From the NCBI GenBank assembly GCA_900129675.1, contig FSRD01000001.1:6871501-6935500 (forward strand): a stretch of DNA of 64,000 nucleotides, given 5' to 3'. Numbering within the stretch: position 1 is the first letter of the stretch; each line of letters begins with the position of its first letter. Source of the stretch: Bradyrhizobium erythrophlei (GTDB lineage: Bacteria; Pseudomonadota; Alphaproteobacteria; Rhizobiales; Xanthobacteraceae). The notes beneath the pieces are model-generated. The model did no database searches. It had not been told where the DNA came from and was given only the letters and a program-made list of their open reading frames with translations. This document shows, one piece after another, positions 27,269 to 37,400 of the stretch. Made by a program: the position numbers and the translations under genes.

Positions 27269-27743
27269 TTTTGCCGACATCTCAGGCGTGATCTGGCGGC
27301 GAAATTCGCAAGGCGCTTCAGCCGCCGGCGTGCCGTTCCCACCGCAGGGCCGATGCACCGTGTCGCTCAGGCGTTCGAGCGCGAATTGTCTTTGAACTCC
27401 GCCCGTCTCATCGATATATCGAGGCTCGATGAGTGGAGCGGGTGCCACGGACCTCAGGCTGTCACCCCAAATTAGGCAGTGTACTCGTCAATCTCCTTAG
27501 TGCATCTGCTAGTCCGAGGAGTGAGAAAAAGGCGGCGTCACCGAAATGGCTGCTTATGGGCGCAAAGCGACCTATGACGGGACGCCGAGGTCGGCTCAGG
27601 ATCATTCGCGACCGGGTCGAGCCAGCAGCAAGTCCGGTCATGTGATCAAACCTACGTCCAAGCCGATCGCCGTGATCCGCACGCCTATGCTGCGGCGTGG
27701 AGCGACAACATCCTGAGAACGTCGCCTTATGCTTCCCCGACAT
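27269..27743. other. Gap with no recognised gene
   Basis: Only short frames without family resemblance occur, such as a 57-codon frame from 27546. Base composition is lower in GC than in the core. It probably consists of island remnants. Confidence 0.4.
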
Positions 27744-28130
27744 TCAGCCCAGCAGGCATTGCTGATCGCGCCACGGCAGCGGCAGCAATTTTGGAATGTT
27801 TACCAGTGTGAGACCTTGGTGGCCCTCCAGGATCGCTGCCGTTACGGCGGGCGATAGGAACGCTAGCCGTAGTCCCTGGCGAACGACCTTCGGATGCAGC
27901 TTGGCAGCATGCGCAAGATCCTCGACGGAGGAATGTCGGCCGGTCGTGAGGTCGTTCAGCCATGCATGGGCTCGGACAATGCCTTGCAACAGCTTTTGAT
28001 CGGGTTGCCCGGCTGGAGGTCCCCGAGACGGTTGCATGAAGGAAACGGCGCAAATTTCTTTCGCCGCAGCTTGCCGAGCGGAGGCGGAACCAGCTTCATC
28101 GCCGCATCCCGATCGAATTCATCTTCGCTA
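27744..28130 (-). pseudogene. Fragment of a serine-recombinase C-terminal region
   Basis: The segment SVEDLAHAAKLHPKVVRQGL, then LAFLSPAVTAAILEGHQ and IPKLLPLPWRDQQ, ending at 27744, matches the C-terminal helical tail of rhizobial recombinase-family proteins (family recognition from memory). The upstream part (KLVPPPLGKLRRK) is in another frame, implying a frameshift near 28010. The catalytic N-terminus is absent, so the gene is dead. Confidence 0.55.
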
Positions 28131-28481
28131 GTCGCGGGCCGGTGCTAAGGAAATTTGGCGACCGGCAGCGTCTCGACGAACGCCGCACCCACCTCGGCTG
28201 TGATGAAGAATTGGCCGTTCGGCTTGCGGTGATCGGAGGCGAGTTTGGTCGGAAAACCCAGCGCAGGAAATGCCGGCGGATGCTTTGAGACCGGTCATCT
28301 TCTTGATTTTCTCGCGGATTGTTAGCGGGATGTCGCGCGCCAGCGGAATCCCTGCGGGTTTTCCGAATGCTAGAGCTGCCTGCAATTTCAGTATCGTCGC
28401 ACACATTCGAATTCCAGCTGAGCGTCGCCCGAATACTCGCCGAAACTTCGCATTTCTTCCATATTAGGCAGTGGGAGGACC
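28131..28481. other. Intergenic remnant between recombinase debris and the four-gene operon
   Basis: No intact gene. On the minus strand a frame ending near 28147 reads KPNGQFFITAEVGAAFVETL, like the C-terminus of a protein whose front part is frame-disrupted. The identity is unknown. Confidence 0.35.
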
Positions 28482-29030
28482 TCACTTACCAGAGGGCGCC
28501 TTATATCCAGCCTCGACCGACAGAGGGAGGGAACCGAACTCGTAGGCAGCTTTGACGCTTCCGGCCGGAAGCTTCCAAATGAACGGTGACGATCCGTTCG
28601 AGTTGAGCCGCATCTGCTTCTCAAGCTCGAAGGCCTTCCGTCGAAGCAATCGGTTCTCGTTATTGATGCGATCAAGCTCCGCCGCGTAGAATTTCTTGCT
28701 CTCACCCCGATCGACGGAGACGGCAATCTTCTTGGCCGGCATGGCCGAGACAGTATCCGGGACGCGAGCAGGCTTCGGGTCGCTGGCGCGTGCAGCAAGC
28801 GCCTTGATGCGATCCCTCAACACCTGATGGTAGGCCCCATTGAAGGTCGTACGGTGATGTCCGGCGGCTTCGGCAACGCTTTTGAGCGTTACCTTGATCC
28901 TGCGCGGCACACGCGCCTGTTCTTGACGCACGATTTCAGCCTCGAGCCGGTCAAGTTCGCGTGTGATGTCAGTCGCAAAGGTGGTCTTGGAGCGTTCACC
29001 GTTCGCTTTGCGTTGTCGATTGTCACTCAT
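28482..29030 (-). CDS. Small coiled-coil/HTH-like protein, last gene of the recombinase operon
   Basis: 182 residues. A charged N-terminus is followed by SVAEAAGHHRTTFNGAYHQV (about residues 50-70), which resembles a helix-turn-helix. A coiled coil near residues 125-150 follows (DRINNENRLLRRKAFELEKQ). Its start overlaps the stop of the upstream recombinase-like gene by ATGA. In position and size it parallels the small third proteins (TnpC-like) of multi-recombinase elements such as Tn554. That role is inference; no enzymatic motif is visible. Confidence 0.6.
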   Translation of the reverse strand: MSDNRQRKANGERSKTTFATDITRELDRLEAEIVRQEQARVPRRIKVTLKSVAEAAGHHRTTFNGAYHQVLRDRIKALAARASDPKPARVPDTVSAMPAKKIAVSVDRGESKKFYAAELDRINNENRLLRRKAFELEKQMRLNSNGSSPFIWKLPAGSVKAAYEFGSLPLSVEAGYKAPSGK

Positions 29031-30583
29031 GATGTCATCGTCTCCCGGAGGATTTGAAGGAAATCGGCTGGCGGCCGAAGGCCCCGCGGGCTTGCAGCTT
29101 GGTAGCGGAAGCTAGAATCCCGGCTTGGCAGCAAATAGCTGATGTTCAGGTCGTTGATCCCATGTTCGGTCACCGCGTGACCCAACTGCCGGCGAAAATC
29201 TTCGATTGGAAGTCGAGAGATCATCGCAAATTCGGCCCAAGTCTTGCGAAATCTTCGCGTGCTTATCTGAGTGTCGCCGAGGCAGTGGCGTTCGGCGAAC
29301 GTCTGCAGGTGGATGCATTCGGCGGTACGCATCGGCGCCCCCATTGATCCCGGTGCGGTCTGGCACCACAGGTGATCGCCGGTTCGAAATCTGTTGAATA
29401 GGCGATCTTGCACGAGCAGGGCCCGGATGGCCATGTGCGATACGACCCATCTGTGGGGGCGAAAGCCGATAGCGCCAGAGCCCTTGAATACTTGGCCGCG
29501 GATCGTCGGGAGACCCATTGCCAGCGAGGACTGGCAGATGCCATCCGGGGCCACTTCGTGGATTTCCGACAGTCGTGCGGCGGAGGTGATTGCGAGGACC
29601 TGGAAGCAGGCCATCTGCAACGCGGCAACTAGCGCGAAAAGATCTTTCACACACTGTGGCGGAAAAGCGAAGTCATTGACCGTCTCGAAGGGAAGTTCGT
29701 TGAGCGGCTCACCGTTGGCCCCTTTCCAGCTGCCGTCGCATATCTCCTTTCTTGCAAATTCACGATAGGCGGATGCGATATTCCTGCCGATGACCTTCTT
29801 GGCGCAGTGTGCCTTCTCGATCGAGATGTCGTCTCTGAAGTCTGCGAGGCGGTCGAGATGTCGCACGATGCTGGGAGCGAGCACATCGATATAGGTCTCA
29901 GCGATCGGAGAAAATGCCTTCACCCAATTGGGGTCCAGGGACTCGGTGCTGACGTTTCGTGTCACCGTTCGCGAATCCCGTGCGCGGTTCCGGAGCGCAT
30001 CTAAGTTTTTCGATAAGGTCGACGGGGTCATCTCGGAAAGATGCGTATTCCAGTCTACGTCGGAGAAGCCGTCTGCCAGCTTACCGTCACCGCGAAAGGC
30101 GGTAATCTCCTCGATGATTTTCTTTAGAAGGGTGCGATCGGAGTTGTTTGCGTCCCATGACCGATAGAGAAGGGCGCACGCTTCCGCGCACTGCGCCGCG
30201 CTCATGGAAGTCAGAGGCGCGCGTCCTTTCAGCACATCGGCGCACGATTTGATGAGACGGTTCGCCAGCATTGTCCTGTTCACGAGAGTCGCGATGCTTC
30301 CGATTTTATTGTCTTCCGCCAGCGAGAGAACGGCGTATTGCCGCGCCATGAGAGACGCAGTACTCTCCGGTCCAAACGCCTCGTCGATTGCGCCAAACTG
30401 AATCGTGCGTGCAGATCGCGATCCACGTACCAGCCACTCGGCCGGAAATTCCCATTCGGAATCCCGAACTTTCGCGCCACATGGCGAAATAGTGAGGGAT
30501 CCGAAGTCGGGATCTCCGACAACGTGCGGATCGATACGACTGGCCCAGGCCAGGAACGGCTTAACGACGACAACTTTGGTCAC
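29027..30583 (-). CDS. Divergent tyrosine-recombinase-like protein (third gene of operon)
   Basis: 518 residues. The C-terminal third resembles a tyrosine-recombinase catalytic domain. It has TSAARLSEIHE (first Arg box), a possible Lys strand IRGQVFKGSGAIGF, STRRFRKTWAEF where His-x-x-Arg is expected (Arg replaces His), RRQLGHAVTEH (second His) and ISYLL (candidate Tyr). The N-terminal 300 residues are unrecognised. The start overlaps the preceding stop by ATGA, and the stop overlaps the next start likewise. It probably acts with its operon partners in site-specific integration. Confidence 0.65.
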   Translation of the reverse strand: MTKVVVVKPFLAWASRIDPHVVGDPDFGSLTISPCGAKVRDSEWEFPAEWLVRGSRSARTIQFGAIDEAFGPESTASLMARQYAVLSLAEDNKIGSIATLVNRTMLANRLIKSCADVLKGRAPLTSMSAAQCAEACALLYRSWDANNSDRTLLKKIIEEITAFRGDGKLADGFSDVDWNTHLSEMTPSTLSKNLDALRNRARDSRTVTRNVSTESLDPNWVKAFSPIAETYIDVLAPSIVRHLDRLADFRDDISIEKAHCAKKVIGRNIASAYREFARKEICDGSWKGANGEPLNELPFETVNDFAFPPQCVKDLFALVAALQMACFQVLAITSAARLSEIHEVAPDGICQSSLAMGLPTIRGQVFKGSGAIGFRPHRWVVSHMAIRALLVQDRLFNRFRTGDHLWCQTAPGSMGAPMRTAECIHLQTFAERHCLGDTQISTRRFRKTWAEFAMISRLPIEDFRRQLGHAVTEHGINDLNISYLLPSRDSSFRYQAASPRGLRPPADFLQILRETMTS

Positions 30584-32091
30584 GACGCTATCCCCGACCG
30601 CGAAACTCCGAGCACGCCCTCAGAAACGGAGTGAATGGGCATGTCTCGAATGAATGTGCCCGGCAGCTTTCCGGCATAGTTCATTTCGGTCGTCGCGGCG
30701 CTGGAATGGTTGGACAGCACCCTCAGCAACTCGACGGTGACATCGGTACCATTCTGGATGCGGGCCATGAAATGCAGGCGTGCCTCGTGAAAATTGTAGT
30801 GCCCGATCGCATCCAGGTCGGCGTCGTTGTCCTCGAACATTGCATTGAGCTTCGCCGAGGTGAGATCATCGGAAACCAACATCGTCGTGCCTACGGTCTT
30901 GGAGCTCAGGCAGAGCCAAAGCCGATCCTTCATGTTTCGAAGCTTCGATTTCCGGCGGGGGAGGCGAGTGCGTTCAGGGGCCGAGAGTTCTCCGGCTAAA
31001 CGACAATCAACTTCCGCAAGGTCGCTGGCGATCGAAGCGCGAAGGGGAGCCGTCCAAGTCTGGACGGTCGTAAGCACCTCCAACAAGGAGCGTTCACCGC
31101 AGAGGATGTCGGCCTTCTCGTAGTCCCTTGCTCGTCCCTTGTAACTCCAGATGCTCGTCTTCCCGTTTTTGGCGGTCGCGATCGCCTTGTCGACCATCGA
31201 GTGTTTCATGTTTAGGATGGTCGACTTGTTCCAGCCGGTGTTCTCGAGGGTCAATACCACGGGTCCGAGCAGATCGGTCGCAGTCGGAAGGACCCACCGG
31301 AAGGTGCTTGACAGCCCCGATCGCATGGGCACGGTGCCGACCGTGGCTGCACGCCCCGGCGCCGGGAAGTGGAAGTGACGATCCGGACGGATGCCGAAGC
31401 GGTCTTCGAATGCGGCAGCTGAGATGGGTGAGTACTTCAACTCGGTTTTAAGAAGCCTCATCACACTCTCCATCGTGTAAGACACTGGAGCTTCGAGATT
31501 GAGCAAGTCGGGGCTTGGCCGTTCGGCAAGGCCGCGTCCGGTTGCAATGCGCGCACGAACGCGGCCGTAGTCCTTGAAAGCGGCTTGCGCGGCCTCATAC
31601 CCTTGCGGAATCGGCCGAACGGTTTCCGCTTCGTAGGCTGCGACAAACCTACGTCGCGGAACGCTGATGCCCGGACGCATCTTCTGGAAAAGTTGCTTCA
31701 CCGTGATGTAGATCCGCGGAGCATCGCTAAGAATGCGGTCGCGGCCGTGGCCACGGTAGCGGTCGAGGAAATCGGCGAAGCTGACCAAGACACGGTGGCA
31801 CGGCTCGATAGGGCCCTCGATCTCGGTCGTTGCGAAACGCATGAACACATAGGCCGCGCGACGATAATGGATGGCGCTATGTTGTCCGCGGCCCTTCGTC
31901 AGAATGTCCTTGATGGCAAGACCGAACTCAAGTCCAAAGTCACGGTCGCCCATGAACGGTGGAATATTCGTGCGACCCACAAACCCGTCGCGGAGCGACG
32001 TCAAGTCGAAGACGTAAGCCGCCCTTCCGTGGCGCGTGGTGTCGACCGCCGGCTCCACCTCGAAGATGAGCGGATCTTTGTGCTTACTCAT
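30580..32091 (-). CDS. Divergent tyrosine-recombinase-like protein (second gene of operon)
   Basis: 503 residues from the ATG at 32091 (MSKHKDPLIFEV), which overlaps the first gene's stop by ATGA; the frame is open further, inside gene 1. The catalytic-like half has ENTGWNKSTIL where T-G-x-R-x-S-E is normal, SIWSYKGRARDYE (Lys), NFHEARLHFMARI (His-x-x-Arg), LSNHSSAATTEMNYAG (His and Tyr). The first Arg seems replaced, so catalysis may be altered. Size and order recall the large TnpB-type partner of Tn554-like systems. Confidence 0.65.
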   Translation of the reverse strand: MSKHKDPLIFEVEPAVDTTRHGRAAYVFDLTSLRDGFVGRTNIPPFMGDRDFGLEFGLAIKDILTKGRGQHSAIHYRRAAYVFMRFATTEIEGPIEPCHRVLVSFADFLDRYRGHGRDRILSDAPRIYITVKQLFQKMRPGISVPRRRFVAAYEAETVRPIPQGYEAAQAAFKDYGRVRARIATGRGLAERPSPDLLNLEAPVSYTMESVMRLLKTELKYSPISAAAFEDRFGIRPDRHFHFPAPGRAATVGTVPMRSGLSSTFRWVLPTATDLLGPVVLTLENTGWNKSTILNMKHSMVDKAIATAKNGKTSIWSYKGRARDYEKADILCGERSLLEVLTTVQTWTAPLRASIASDLAEVDCRLAGELSAPERTRLPRRKSKLRNMKDRLWLCLSSKTVGTTMLVSDDLTSAKLNAMFEDNDADLDAIGHYNFHEARLHFMARIQNGTDVTVELLRVLSNHSSAATTEMNYAGKLPGTFIRDMPIHSVSEGVLGVSRSGIAS

Positions 32092-33071
32092 GACATGCTG
32101 TTCCAGAGGTTGGTCTGAAGCGCAAGACGCTGAGGCTGCGCCAGCTCTTCGAGATAGGCATCGAGATAGATCAGGGTGGTGGCGACCATCCTGTGACCGA
32201 GCTCTTTCTTGATGCTGGCGATCGTCGTGAGCAGCTCGCTGCGAAGTTCGGCAGTAGTGATTCCCGGACGCTGTTTCTTGATCTCTTCGTGATGGGCACG
32301 CAGGCGGTTTGCTGCATACCAATGCCGCAGAAGATGCGGATGCACGTGCGGCAGCCCGGCCAAACGCGCGAAGCGCTTGAAGGCCGCCCACATCGACCTT
32401 GGAGCGATACGCCGTCCGTGACTGTTTACAAGGAGGGCCTTGGCCGCGTCCTGATAGACCTCGCTGGTTTCCCGTTGAGCGCAGATCTTGAGCAGCTCCT
32501 TCCGCTCGTTCTCGGCATAGATCTGGAATGCCTCAACGAGATCCCTTCCTACCGAAACCGTGCGGTGGTGACCACCTTTGCCCACCACGTCGAGGGTAAA
32601 TCCTTCCCAGTCCGGGTCTCGGAGGAAGTGGAAGGGTATCGCATCGATATTCACCGCGCACATTTCCGAGTTGCGAAGGCCGGTCGACGCCATGGTGAAG
32701 GCGGCCAGGAAATATGTGCGGTTCGAGCTCGTTGACCGCAGAAAGTCTGCCGCTAGGGTGGAAGAGGGCATCGGGAACTTCGGTTGCTTGGTCGTTGATG
32801 TCAGCAATCGAAAGCGCCAACTCGTACCGTGCACCACCTTCTGAAAATCTGTCGCCCAGCGTAAACCGTTCATCGCAGCCCATTCGCAAAGCGAGGTGGC
32901 ATTAAAGACACGCAAGCGAACGGTGCTGTCGCTCAGCGGGCCCTTTGTCGACCACTCTCCTTCCTTGTGTGTACCGAAAACCCTATCCGGATTTATCAGG
33001 TAACAGAATCGGCTAAGTTGGCGCGATGATCGCGCTGATCTGCTTCGTTCTGGCCGCGCTGGCCTCGTCAT
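32088..33071 (-). CDS. Tyrosine recombinase, 5'-truncated by an IS (first gene of operon)
   Basis: The catalytic domain is complete: MASTGLRNSEM (Arg), VVGKGGHHRTVSV (Lys), VHPHLLRHWYA (His-x-x-Arg), KKELGHRMVATTLIYLDAY (His and nucleophilic Tyr). The frame runs to an ATG at 33071, but bases above 32965 belong to the inserted IS, so the native N-terminus is lost; residues of recombinase origin begin near 32960 (GEWSTKGPL). An internal ATG at 32873 is possible. The stop overlaps the next start by ATGA. It is the canonical recombinase of the trio. Confidence 0.72.
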   Translation of the reverse strand: MTRPARPERSRSARSSRQLSRFCYLINPDRVFGTHKEGEWSTKGPLSDSTVRLRVFNATSLCEWAAMNGLRWATDFQKVVHGTSWRFRLLTSTTKQPKFPMPSSTLAADFLRSTSSNRTYFLAAFTMASTGLRNSEMCAVNIDAIPFHFLRDPDWEGFTLDVVGKGGHHRTVSVGRDLVEAFQIYAENERKELLKICAQRETSEVYQDAAKALLVNSHGRRIAPRSMWAAFKRFARLAGLPHVHPHLLRHWYAANRLRAHHEEIKKQRPGITTAELRSELLTTIASIKKELGHRMVATTLIYLDAYLEELAQPQRLALQTNLWNSMS

Positions 33072-34059
33072 TCAAGTCGAAGATCCGGCTTGAGGCTGAG
33101 AATGCCGCGCTCCGACATCAGGTGATTGTTTTGCGGCGAAAGCTGCGTGGCCGCGTCCGGCTCACAAACCACGATCGTTGGTTCTTCGTCCAGCTGTATC
33201 GCTGGTTTCCATCAATCCTGACGGTTATCACGATTGTCCGACCTGAAACGCTCGTGCGTTGGCATCGGGCGGGCTTTCGCTGCTACTGGCGGTGGAAATC
33301 GCGGCGGCGGGGAGGGCGCCCGCAAATCGAAGCGGACCTGCGCGCGCTGATCCGACAGATGAGCACGGAGAATTTGCTTTGGGGTGCGCCGCGCATCCAC
33401 GGCGAACTGCTCAAGCTTGGGTTTAGCGTCGCCCAATCAACCGTCGCCAAGTACATGGTGAAACGACGGGGGCCGCCCAGTCAGGGATGGCGAACGTTCT
33501 TGCGCAACCACGCGCCGGACGTTGCCGCCATGGACTTGTTCGTCGTTCCCACTATCGGTTTCGACCTGCTCTATGCCTTCGTCATCGTCCGGCTGGACCG
33601 CCGAGAGCTGGTCTGGATCAGCGTCACAACCAACCCGACCGCGGAATGGATTGCACGCCAGCTGACGGAGGCCTTTCCTTGGGATGAGGCTCCGCACTAC
33701 CTCATCCGCGATCGCGACCGGATCTATGGGAGCGTCGTCACGCGCCGATTGCGCGCCATGGGCATCCGGGACAAGCCTACGGCAACAGGCTCGCCCTGGC
33801 AGAATGGCTTTGCCGAGCGGTTGATTGGATCGATCCGGCGCGAGTGTCTGGATCATGTGGTGATTTGGAGCGAGGCGCATTTCCGTCGGATCCTGAAATC
33901 TTATGCTGGCTATTACAACGAGATTAGAACTCATCGGTCATTAGATAAAGATGCGCCGGTCTCTCGCTCGGTTCATCGAACCGGAATCATCGTTTCACAC
34001 CCGATCTTGGGCGGACTTCATCACCACTATGGTCGAATTTAAGGTTCTCGGTACACACA
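32966..34059. mobile_element. Insertion sequence, about 1.1 kb, with rve-type transposase
   Basis: The left end TGTGTGTACCGAAAACC and the right end (inverted) TGTGTGTACCGAGAACC match in 16 of 17 positions. The single transposase gene fills the element. No clear target duplication is visible. It interrupts the 5' part of the first gene in the recombinase operon. Confidence 0.8.
33026..34042 (+). CDS. Integrase-core (rve) DDE transposase
   Basis: 338 residues. The N-terminal region contains a helical DNA-binding segment (AENAALRHQVIVLRRKL). The rve catalytic core has the DDE residues in AAMDLFVVPTIG (D), LIRDRDRIYGS (D) and NGFAERLIGSIRREC (E). It ends with the YYNEIRTHRSL motif common in IS3/IS481-like transposases. 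It appears intact and spans nearly the whole element. The exact IS family is not certain. Confidence 0.82.
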   Translation: MIALICFVLAALASSFKSKIRLEAENAALRHQVIVLRRKLRGRVRLTNHDRWFFVQLYRWFPSILTVITIVRPETLVRWHRAGFRCYWRWKSRRRGGRPQIEADLRALIRQMSTENLLWGAPRIHGELLKLGFSVAQSTVAKYMVKRRGPPSQGWRTFLRNHAPDVAAMDLFVVPTIGFDLLYAFVIVRLDRRELVWISVTTNPTAEWIARQLTEAFPWDEAPHYLIRDRDRIYGSVVTRRLRAMGIRDKPTATGSPWQNGFAERLIGSIRRECLDHVVIWSEAHFRRILKSYAGYYNEIRTHRSLDKDAPVSRSVHRTGIIVSHPILGGLHHHYGRI

Positions 34060-34494
34060 GCCCTCAGAGGCTAAGCTCTGCTGAGCACGATTAGCCCGAG
34101 CGGGGCATCGTTTTTCATTTAAAAATATAGCGGACTAGATTTGCTCACGTTGAGTTCTTCGCATTTTGACCCAAAGGCGACCTCGTCGGATGTCGGCTCT
34201 TGCGCCGCTCTCGGAGGGACAGCGGACACGACTGAATCGAGCGTCCTGAGTTAGGAGTACAAGGACCAAGTCGAGTTCCGCTACGGCTTCCCTCGTTGCA
34301 CTGCGCCGCCTCAAGCCCGGGCCTAAGTCACAGCAATCGACCGCGAGCAATGGCCACGCTAGGCGCGGCTTCACGTCGCGCGGTCGTCGGAAGATGGGGC
34401 GCTGCGTCTTCTCAAACGGCGATCGGATAAGGGCAGCCGCCAATGGCTGTCGGGTTCCTCCGGACCAGACACGCCGCGGCCGCGAAGGATCCGA
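34060..34494. other. Gap without a supported gene
   Basis: Frames here are short and arginine-rich and look like degenerate repeat sequence. The expected missing N-terminus of the recombinase at 32088 was not found in the bases next to the IS, suggesting an adjacent deletion. Confidence 0.4.
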
Positions 34495-37400
34495 TCATGT
34501 TGTAATGTCTGGGTGGGCAGACACGGTGAATTCAAATGTGGCGCCGCAGGGCACGTTCGCGCTGGCCCACAGGCGTCCGCCATGCGCTTCAATGATGGAC
34601 CGGCAGATCGACAGGCCCATCCCCAAGCCGCCGGACTTTGTGGTGTAGAAGGCGTCAAAGACGCGCTCGAGGGTCGCCGGCGCCAGGCCCGGACCCGAAT
34701 CTCGTACCCCGACGAGCACGCCGTTCGGCTCGGCTTTCCGGGTGCTGATAAGCAGTTCTCGTGTTCCCTCGTCGACGCCGCTCATGGCCTCAATGGCATT
34801 CATGATCAGGTTCAGGATCACCTGTTGAATTTGCACTCGATCGCCTTCGATGAGCGGCAAGCCCTGCGCGAGATCCGTCTGCACCGAGACGCCGTTCTTC
34901 ACTGCTTCGCCTCGGGTGAGCTCAATCACCTCGCCGATCGCTCCACTGATCTCCAGGCGATCCTTCCGGGGCGGTGCTTTCTTGATGAGATCGCTAATCC
35001 GCCCGATGACGTCGCCCGCCCGATGGGTATCCTTGACGATGTCAGCGAGTGACTGCCGCACCTTCTCCAGTTCGGGCGGTCGACGATCCAGCCAGCGCAG
35101 CGCGGCCTGGGCGTTGACGGACACCGCGCCGATCGGCTGTTTAACTTCATGAGCGATCGACGCCGAGAGCTGGCCCATCGTGGCCACGCGGTTGGCGTGT
35201 GCCAGCCCCGCCTGCACCTCGCGATAGCGTCGCTCGCTCTCACGAGCTTCGGCCTCCGCGCGCTTGCGCTCGGTCAAATCGACTACGAAGGCGACGCCCT
35301 GGTCCCGCTGTTCGTCGAACGCGGCCACGCCGATCAGCACGGGCACTCGGTTCCCATCTTTCCGGAAGTACTCCTTCTCGAACGGATGCACGCGCCCCGT
35401 CATCTTCACCTCGGCGACAGCCCGCGCGTCGCGGTCGCGCCATTCCGGCGGCGTCAGGTCCGTCCAACGTATGCGACCCGCGACGAGATCCTCACGGTCA
35501 TATCCCACCATGCGGAGAAACGCGTCATTGGCCTCGAGAATCCGACCATCGATATCCCGGATGAAAATCCCGATGATGTTGGCGTCGACCAGGCGCCGGA
35601 TCTTGGCCTCGCGTTCATGAAGATCGCTGTAGAGACGTGAATTCTCGAGCGAGATGGCCGCCTGCGAGGCCAGCAGCTTCAGCACCGGGATCCGGGCCGG
35701 CGCGAACACCCGGGGGGCGAGGTTGTTCTCGAGGTAGAGCACGCCTATGAGTTCGGCCTGGGTGATCAAGGGCAGGCACAGAATGGAGCGCGCCTGGCGC
35801 TCGCGGATGTAGGGATCGGCGGCAAAGGGGGGCTCGGCGGCGGCATCGTCGAGGATGACACTCTCGTGGGTGCGCTGGACATAGTGGAGCACCGACTCCG
35901 GCAGCACGGCCCCGGTCACGGGCTGGCCGCCCGGCTGCACAAGGATCGTGTCGCCGCCCGTCGTGGCTTCCGCCTCGATCCGCGGCTCGGCCCCGCGCGG
36001 CAGAATCAACAGGCCCCGCTCCGCGCCGGCCTGCTCAATGGCCGTGCGCATCAGTGTGTCGACGAGCCTCTGCAGGACGATCTCGCCCGAGATCGCTTGC
36101 GACACTTTGATCACGGTCGCGAGGTCGAGGTGTTCGAGCGGCGCCCCGATCGTGCTCGTCAGCGCGGCCGCCGGTTCTTTCTCCCGGAGCTGCGGGTACA
36201 ACTCGTCGAGCTGCCGCACCTTGCCGGGGGCTCCCCAACGCTGATAGCAATGCCGGGCGTCCCGCAAATACACACGAGCGATCTTCGCCAAACCGCGGGC
36301 CGCGTAGAAGCGCGCGGCAAGTTCGTTCGCGAGCGCCTCGTTGTGGACAAAGCCGTTGGCGCGGGCCGAGCGGATGGCCTGTTCGTAAAGATCGATTGCA
36401 TCGAGCGCGCGGCCTTCGATGCGGGCGAGCTCCGCACCGACCAGCGCAACGCGGTTCTCGAAATTCTCCGGGCAATTCGCTGCCCAGATCTCGAGCTGTC
36501 GGTGGTGCGCGACCAGAGCCTGGACATGCTGCTGGCGGTCTGCAGCTGCGGAGTTGCAGGATGCAGCGCGGGACAGCGCGCCGTAGAAGTGACACTCCGC
36601 CGTTTCGAAATGTGACACTGATGTCCAAAGTAGCGGTTCCGCCCTCAACGACGCATCGAGTGCTGCCGCATAGTCGCCAGCAAAGTAGCGCGCCTGCAGC
36701 TTACGGACCCAATACCAGCACTCGGCAAATGCCAAGTCCGGATTCTCTGAGAAGCGGCGCTCGATCCGACGCTCGTCAAACTGCTCACTGTCAAAGCAGC
36801 CAAATGTCGGCGTCAGTCCCCGGACCGTCCGGATCAGCCCGAGCTGGGTGCTGATGCGGTCAACGGCCAGACCGAACCGCATCTTCTGCGCAAAGGCGAG
36901 ACCACGTTCGGCCTCGCCTTGCACCTCATCGAGTGGATCGCCCGCCGCGAGAAGGTTCGTGTTCAGGTGACTACAGCAGTGCGCCGCAAAATTCGGGTCG
37001 CCGCTTTGGTTTGCGACCTCGAACGCGCGACGCACCAGTTCACGGCCAGCCCGGACATGTCTCGTCCACGGCAGGACGACATTTCCAAAGTTCATATACG
37101 TCCTGGCTTGGAAGCGCCTCAGCCCGCGCTGTTCGACCAAATCATAGCCGAGCCGGCCGAATCGAAATCCGGCCTGATAGTCGCCGAAGCGCGGTCCGGC
37201 GATCATGCCACCAAGCCATTCATAGGCGAAGCACGAGCCGTCACAGTTGCCGCCCTCGAGGCTGAGATTGACAACCCGACAGATGACCAGGGAAACCAGG
37301 TTCGCATCCGTTTACAAGGCAGGGAGCGCGAATTTGGTCAGAACATCGAGGGTCGCGAGCGATGCCGGGTCGCTCATCAAAGGCAACTCGACGAGCGCCT

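Noticed and set aside
37207..37311. Interpretation of the two large kinase frames as two separate genes
   Set aside because: The frame continues unchanged across the TAA with family-typical sequence (TDANLVSLVI) and there is no start signal, so it is one interrupted gene.
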